Positions 59,125-64,000 of a stretch of DNA of 64,000 nt are shown in pieces (the first letter of the stretch is position 1; every line of letters starts with the position of its first letter). Source of the DNA: Apiospora phragmitis (lineage: Eukaryota > Ascomycota > Sordariomycetes > Amphisphaeriales > Apiosporaceae); assembly GCA_038363925.1 (NCBI GenBank), contig JAQQWL010000005.1, forward strand, positions 1,674,001 through 1,738,000, written 5' to 3'. Position numbers and translations under genes: made by a program. Below the pieces are notes generated by a model that was not told where the DNA came from, ran no database searches, and saw only the letters and a list, made by a program, of their open reading frames with translations.

Positions 59125-60185
59125 ATGCAGCCTCCGTTCGCGTGTCCCACTGCCACATGGCGCAACGATACCTATGATTCCATTTCCCCTTCGCGCCCAG
59201 AGCTGAGTGTGGCCGACAAGACCGTGGTTATCGTCGGGGCAGTATGTCTAGTTCAAATCTCTTGCTGTGCTCTCCTTCGGTGCCCATCAGCTGACACATC
59301 TTGTAGGGGAGTGGGATCGGGCGAGAGACTGCGCTGGCATTCGCCGCCGCTGGAGCAACCCATGTGGCCCTGCTGGACCGCACCGACGCCACTCTCAAGA
59401 AGACGGCCGAGGCAGTATCGTCCGCTTCCGTCCACATCGCCGACATGACAGACACGAAGAGCTTGGGGGATGCAGCTGCTGCCATAGGCAAGTGGCAAGT
59501 ACTCGTGCTGTCCTCCGGCTATTGTCCAGATACTGCACCGGTCACCCTATCTACACCAGGAGAGTGGTGGAAAGGGTTCGAGGTCAGTCTCCTTTCCCGC
59601 CCCTCTTTTCTTTCTTACTTAAAAGTTACATGCTTACATGATCTGAGCAACCAACGTGCAGACGAACGTCATGGGAACGTTGCTGGCAGCCAAGGCTTTC
59701 ATTCCAACAGCAGACACGCATGCAACCATCCTTGGCTTGACCTCGGATACCTCGCTTGTGCCCACGTCCTATTTGCCTGGTCTATCAGCCTACATCTCCT
59801 CTAAGCTCGCTCAGGCCAAAGTTTACGAGTTCTTGGCGGCGGAGAATCCTGGTCTCTTCGTTGCCACCGTGAACCCGGGCATGGTCGAGACTGACAACTT
59901 CAACAGAAGTGGTGGCGTAGCTGACCAGCTTCCCATGGATACAGGTAAGCCGATTCAGATTCCCCTTCAGTCTACTTAGCCACGGCCATAAAGTACGCTG
60001 ACATTCGTCCTAATTCTTCAGTGCAATTGCCTGCCCATTTTCTTGTGTGGATGGCGAGTCCCGAGGCCGCGTTCCTACGAGGCCGCACCACCTGGGCAAA
60101 CTGGGACGTTGATGAGCTACAAGCGCAAAAAGAAAAGATCGGCAACGGACTCTTCATGACCGCAGGCTTCAAGGGCCTTCCCTAG
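59125..60185 (+). CDS. Short-chain dehydrogenase/reductase (intact)
   Basis: The model is join(59125-59241, 59307-59582, 59662-59944, 60022-60185), 279 residues. Every splice join is GT-AG and in frame. The Rossmann loop reads VIVGAGSGIGRETALAFAAAGA. The second strand ends ALLDRTD, suggesting NAD(H) preference because of the Asp. The NAG position is replaced by LSSGY. The catalytic YISSK and the PG motif NPGMVETD are present. The N-terminal 30 residues precede the fold (ATWRNDTYDSISPSRPELSV). It is the only apparently functional member of the 52-60 kb gene group. Divergent orientation to the oxidoreductase suggests former co-regulation. The substrate is unknown. Confidence 0.88.
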
Positions 60186-60557
60186 ACCGATTCAAATTGT
60201 ATTCCTTCGGCCAATCTAGGAAGTGCTAAGCGGCGATAGTTACGATGGCTTGGTGCGTCGTTCGAGACATGCCCGAAAGGTGATTAGCTGTGACACTGTC
60301 TCTGGGGAAGTCACTCCTCTAGGAATGGGTCACTTACGTTTACAGTCACAAGTTGCAAGCTTGTTATTAGTGATTATATTGTTGGCCTGTGATGTATCCC
60401 CTTAATGGCGAAAGCACTTCCTTCCACCAAGTTATGCCGTCTCGACGGATAAAGGATCATTTGGTGCCACTGGACCCAGTGTGGGTTTTGCAACTATTAT
60501 TTATCTATGTATGTAGTGTTGAAACTGATAGCAACGTCAAAAGTCAGTCGGGACAGC
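60186..60557. other. Intergenic, convergent 3' ends
   Basis: This 372-bp spacer lies between the SDR (+) and the GFA-family gene (-). Nothing else is seen. Confidence 0.5.
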
Positions 60558-61209
60558 TCAAGGCATCCGAGCCCCATGCTCACTACTCTTCACCCAGCGA
60601 GCGCCTCTCTGATTGACCGCATACCCATCCGTCACCCCCTTGATCTCATTGCCGCAAAAGACGTTCTGGCCCGAACAATTGGCCAGCGCGAACCCATAGC
60701 CGGTAGATGGGCCGTCGCCGCCGCCACCACCGCCACCGACGAGGAACTCCGGGTCGACCGATCCGAGCGCGAGCTCCACGTCGTCGCGCTTCTCGTCGCG
60801 CCAGTACAGCAGGCTGCCGCAGTCGGTGCAGAAGCCGCGTTGGTGCTCGGGCGTGGCCACGAAGTTCTTCAGCGACTTCGGCTTCTCAGCGGCCGTCAGA
60901 GAGGAGCCGGAAGACGGAACGTAAGTCAGGCAGCGCAGCGGCACCGAGTGCGCGTAGAAGACCAGCGTGCCCGTCTGCCGCCGGCATTGGGTGCATTGGC
61001 AGCTGCCGCTCTGCGATTGACGATGCGTGAGCATTCACTTCGGGGGAGGGAGGAAAGAGGATTGATATTAAGGTAGGTAGGTATGTACTGACCCACTGTA
61101 AGAAGTCGTGATGTTCAGGGAAGTCCACCTTGTAGCGAATCGAGCCCCAGAGACACCCACCGGTGATGCTCTGGGGTTTGGGGAAGTTCTCTGGGGTTGG
61201 TGCCGCCAT
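60558..61209 (-). CDS. GFA/CENP-V family zinc protein
   Basis: The model is complement of join(60558-61010, 61093-61209), 189 residues, no frameshift. The intron 61011-61092 has GTCAGT...CGCAG. Zinc ligands of the GFA fold are present: GGCLWGSIRY, CQCTQCRRQTG and GFCTDCGSLLYWR. The family is named for a glutathione-dependent formaldehyde-activating enzyme, but most fungal members have no proven reaction. A Gly-rich loop (VGGGGGGGDGP) separates the zinc core from the C-terminal SGQNVFCGNEIKGVTDGYAV. It is probably a soluble cytosolic protein. Confidence 0.88.
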
Positions 61210-61808
61210 CGTTGCAGTTGACAGGACAGGACAGGGCAGGACAGAAAAGGGGTGTAATAAAGTCTCGCCTCAATTGGAGAGAGAACCATAAGAGATGTTT
61301 AGTTGAATTTGCTTTCGCTTCCTTTCTTCTGGGGGTTTGTATTTAAATCTCACTTGGTTGTCAATCGTTTTGCTGTTTGTCAGGTGGTCACGCCCTGCGG
61401 ATGACTTTTGATGAGCTCCCCACGTCACTGGCGGATGTTTCGTCCAATAAGAAGAAACGCCACGTCCATTTTCGGAAAACGGCTGCAAGTTATCATGATG
61501 CAGGTGCACCCGGGACCTTCGTCTCATCAAGACTCCTTTCGTATCAGTACTTGCTATCCATCCGAAAAGGTAACGCAGACAGGATTACCATCCCCGTTGT
61601 TTGAGACTGTGCACATGGTGGTCCACAACGATATATTGAAGGAGAGACTACTAAATGAATGAAGGCTCCAGGAGCTCTAAACCCATCCATTTCCATACTT
61701 GATTCGTCCAAATACCCTCGACAAAAAACAACCCTTCCCGAGTAAGGAAACCACCGCAAGAGAGCCAACAACGACTGCATACACCTGAATCCACAGAACC
61801 CCAACGTC
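61210..61808. other. 0.6-kb intergenic region
   Basis: It contains the GFA promoter region and the 3' end of the next minus-strand gene. No gene is supported. Confidence 0.5.
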
Positions 61809-63025
61809 TCAAATGATTCCAGAATTCCCCCAGGATTCCAGGTGGTCTCCAACATCATACCGACCGTGGTCGAACCCGTCCAGAAGGACCCAGCCAGTCT
61901 TGAGATTTGGAATCCGGAGCTTCTCGGAATTCTCAGACAGAGCTGCATAGTACCGGTTTTGGCCCTCATGTCCACTGCCAAGCGGGTCGCTTCCGTACGC
62001 ATCGTTGCGAGCCGGCGCCGCAGCCTCTACCAGCTCATTGAACCCAGTGTACTCCTTGAGCATCTCGCCAACGAGAGTCTTCTGTGCAGAGTCGTTGTTC
62101 ACGATGTCGGACAGCATGTTCATCTGTTGCACGAGGGTGTCCGGCTCCTTGGACCACTGTGTGTCATTGTAGAACTGCTCGAAGGCCAAGATGTCCTTCT
62201 CGTTGTCGAATGCAAGCTTTATGGCCTCCTTCTGCCCCGTCTTGAACGGGGTAATGACACAATCTTGGGCCCACTCCCCTCCAGGGCCTGGTGGCATTGC
62301 TTGATAAAGTTCTCAACTGGCTTTTTGCTGCCCTTTTTGACTCTCTGGAACCTCTTCGCCACAGAGAATCGAATTTGACGTTGGGTCTTCGGATCGTCAT
62401 TGTAACCTGGTACAGACTCGAGTGCGGTAACAAGGGGCATGAATGACTTGACCTTTTCAAGGTCTTCCTTCAGCTGCGAGGAACACGGCTCTGTAGGCGA
62501 CTCCTGCGAACACAATACTTAGTATATTGTTCTCTAGTTGGGAGAATACCGATTGCGTTTACCTTTTCCATTGCTGAAATCGTATTTCGCATTTTCTTGG
62601 AAGAGGCGGGAACTCCAAGCGCGTTGGACGCAAAGTGTCGGAAAGTGTCCTGATGGAAGATGGCATTGGCTCCTCTCATCTGGCAATGGAGTAGAAGGAA
62701 GCCCTTGGTGACGCTCTTGCACACTGCCACCACAACATCTTGGTGCATGGATTCATCGATGCCATCCGCAGGGGTACTGCTCTTTGAGAAGGAGGAACAA
62801 CTTGTAGCAGATGGCCATGGTCCTACGCCTGACTTCTTCAAGGTACGTCCTTTGCCGTTGATTGCGAAGGCTGCCAATCTGATCCCGACGGTCCCATTCC
62901 TCATTGGACATGACGTCGATCTTCCTCCCTGGGCGTCGAATTTCCGCTTCGCGGTCGGCGACCCGCTTGTCGTAACCCTCCAGGTACTTGTCCGACGGGA
63001 CATTTCTTCTCATCCACTGAGTCAT
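61809..63025 (-). CDS. Hypothetical fungal protein (two opposing frameshifts)
   Basis: The model is complement of join(61809-62503, 62563-63025), about 385 residues. The start MTQWMRRNVPSDKY is the first ATG of the frame. The intron 62504-62562 has GTAAAC...TTCGCAG. The protein is helical and charged, with an N-terminal Arg/Asp-rich segment, a run GIDESMHQDVVVAVCKSVTKG and a long C-terminal helical part (TGQKEAIKLAFDNEKD). I do not recognise any domain, signal peptide or membrane segment. Two breaks occur: one surplus C at about 62773-62776 and one missing G at about 62280-62283. Correcting both leaves a single frame of 386 codons. A gene is likely because the frame, splice sites and composition agree; its function is unknown. 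Confidence 0.65.
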
Positions 63026-64000
63026 CGTAGAGAGAGGGGGGAAGGAGAGATATCCGGAAATGTATGTCTTCAAAGAAAGGGGGATATGATGCCTGGTGGT
63101 TCTACTTTGTTATGTTCGAGGAAGGTAAGTAAACGACGAGGTCGTGGCTTACTTTTATATACGACTTGATTTCTTCTCCCCGCTGAATACCTCATTCGTC
63201 GTCACTAATACCTACCTACCTTCTTTCCAAGTCTGAGACCTGCATTCTCGGAGCATTTTATGCATTCCTAAGTTATCGTACGTGTTTCAATACAGAAGCC
63301 GGCTAGACGTCATGTTGCCTGAAGAGCAGCCAAATATGTGAATGGCGATCATCTTCGGCTAAGCCAGCCTAACTTACACGTACGTAGGTATGCAATTAAC
63401 ATCTCGTTCGGCACTTTTCCCTCTCTGCGCAGACGTGCGTGCCTGAACCGAATTATGCGCGCAGATATGGATCGACAGGCTCTAGAGACCTAGAAAAGCC
63501 TGCGGCCCATGCCATGGAGTGCTGCGTTGCGGGAGGAGTCAAATAATTCTCCATCATGACGGTTGTCTTACTCGTGAGAAATGACGCCAAGTTTGACGGG
63601 CCGCTATCGGATAAATCGCAACTGAAGAAACGCCAAAGACGGTTTTAGTGTATGTGCGGACCGTCGACGGCAGATATCAACCTCATCAGTATTATCAGGC
63701 AACGGCAGGAGAAAGCTTGAGTCAGATACGATTAGCTTTCCATCAAGTATTACTCGTAATCACGGTATAACCTACCGGTCTCTTGGTAATGAGGGCTGCA
63801 AAGAGATTAGATCATCATCCACCTTGACATCCGTCTAACGCGGCAAACAGTTGGATTGAGTTTGTTTGAGTTTGTTGAGTTGAGCGTACTGCCACGACAT
63901 CCCGTGTCTAGGCCCCTCCAAAACTCAAGGTGCCGTCGCCAAGTACTGTTATTAGTTGCGAGAGTATTAAACCGAAGTCTAGGGGCTTTGAGGGGGGTCT
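63026..64000. other. 0.98-kb intergenic region to window end
   Basis: It is the upstream region of the unknown gene. No reading frame, repeat or RNA gene is supported. Confidence 0.5.

Noticed and set aside
8906..63025. Programmed ribosomal frameshifting as an explanation for the frame breaks
   Set aside because: The breaks go in both directions, lack common slippery sites and structures, and hit unrelated genes.

Overview
The window is nuclear DNA of a filamentous ascomycete (Pezizomycotina, most likely a Sordariomycete-type genome). Nearly every gene has short introns of about 50-130 bp with GTRAGT-like donors and CTAAC-like branch sites. The families are fungal: DUF3405, DUF2408, MOT1, fungal VAP, a pogo/Fot-type transposon. 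No species can be named from the sequence alone. Twenty-four protein genes or gene remnants plus one DNA transposon are supported. No rRNA, tRNA or CRISPR array was found.

Layout. 1-1338: a cytosine-C5 DNA methyltransferase-like gene that runs off the left edge. 4.6-6.0 kb: a 2H phosphoesterase. 6.4-7.2 kb: ribosomal protein eL42. 8.9-10.9 kb: a DHA1-type MFS exporter. 16.7-19.1 kb: a membrane-anchored DUF3405 protein behind a 5.9-kb gene-free stretch. 20.9-22.3 kb: a MOT1-type molybdate transporter. 23.6-24.2 kb: a glyoxalase-fold protein. 25.1-26.5 kb: a SAP-like membrane protein. 27.5-29.6 kb: a cytochrome P450. 31.2-32.4 kb: an NSUN3/4-like RNA methyltransferase. 33.0-33.9 kb: a YCII-like protein with a 15-nt microexon. 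34.2-35.9 kb: a DUF2408 protein. 37.1-37.7 kb: ribosomal stalk protein P1. 38.4-39.6 kb: a UBA/UBX protein. 40.9-42.2 kb: VAP/Scs2. 43.1-44.3 kb: sphingolipid delta-4 desaturase. 47.8-48.6 kb: a fungal protein of unknown function. 49.6-51.0 kb: a short-chain dehydrogenase.

52-60 kb looks like a decaying accessory (possibly secondary-metabolite) gene set: an alpha/beta-hydrolase with a nonsense codon, a degraded SAM methyltransferase, and a BBE-type FAD oxidoreductase cut in two by a 2.2-kb Fot/pogo-like transposon with a TA duplication, next to an apparently intact SDR. GFA-family and unknown genes follow to 63 kb.

Two cross-cutting points matter to any reader. First, many genes carry single-base frameshifts, mostly in short C/G (sometimes A) runs; each gene becomes one continuous family-like protein when one base is added or dropped. 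This pattern looks more like consensus error than biology, so frameshifted genes outside 52-58.5 kb are listed as CDS. Second, nonsense codons in the transposase and in the hydrolase fit CpA-to-TpA changes, the signature of repeat-induced point mutation (RIP); that is inference from single sites.

Functionally the window mixes housekeeping (translation: eL42, P1, NSUN; membrane contact and lipid: VAP, desaturase; ubiquitin: UBX) with accessory metabolism and transport (P450, MFS, SDRs, BBE oxidoreductase, hydrolase, methyltransferase). The genes are individually transcribed and show no operon logic.
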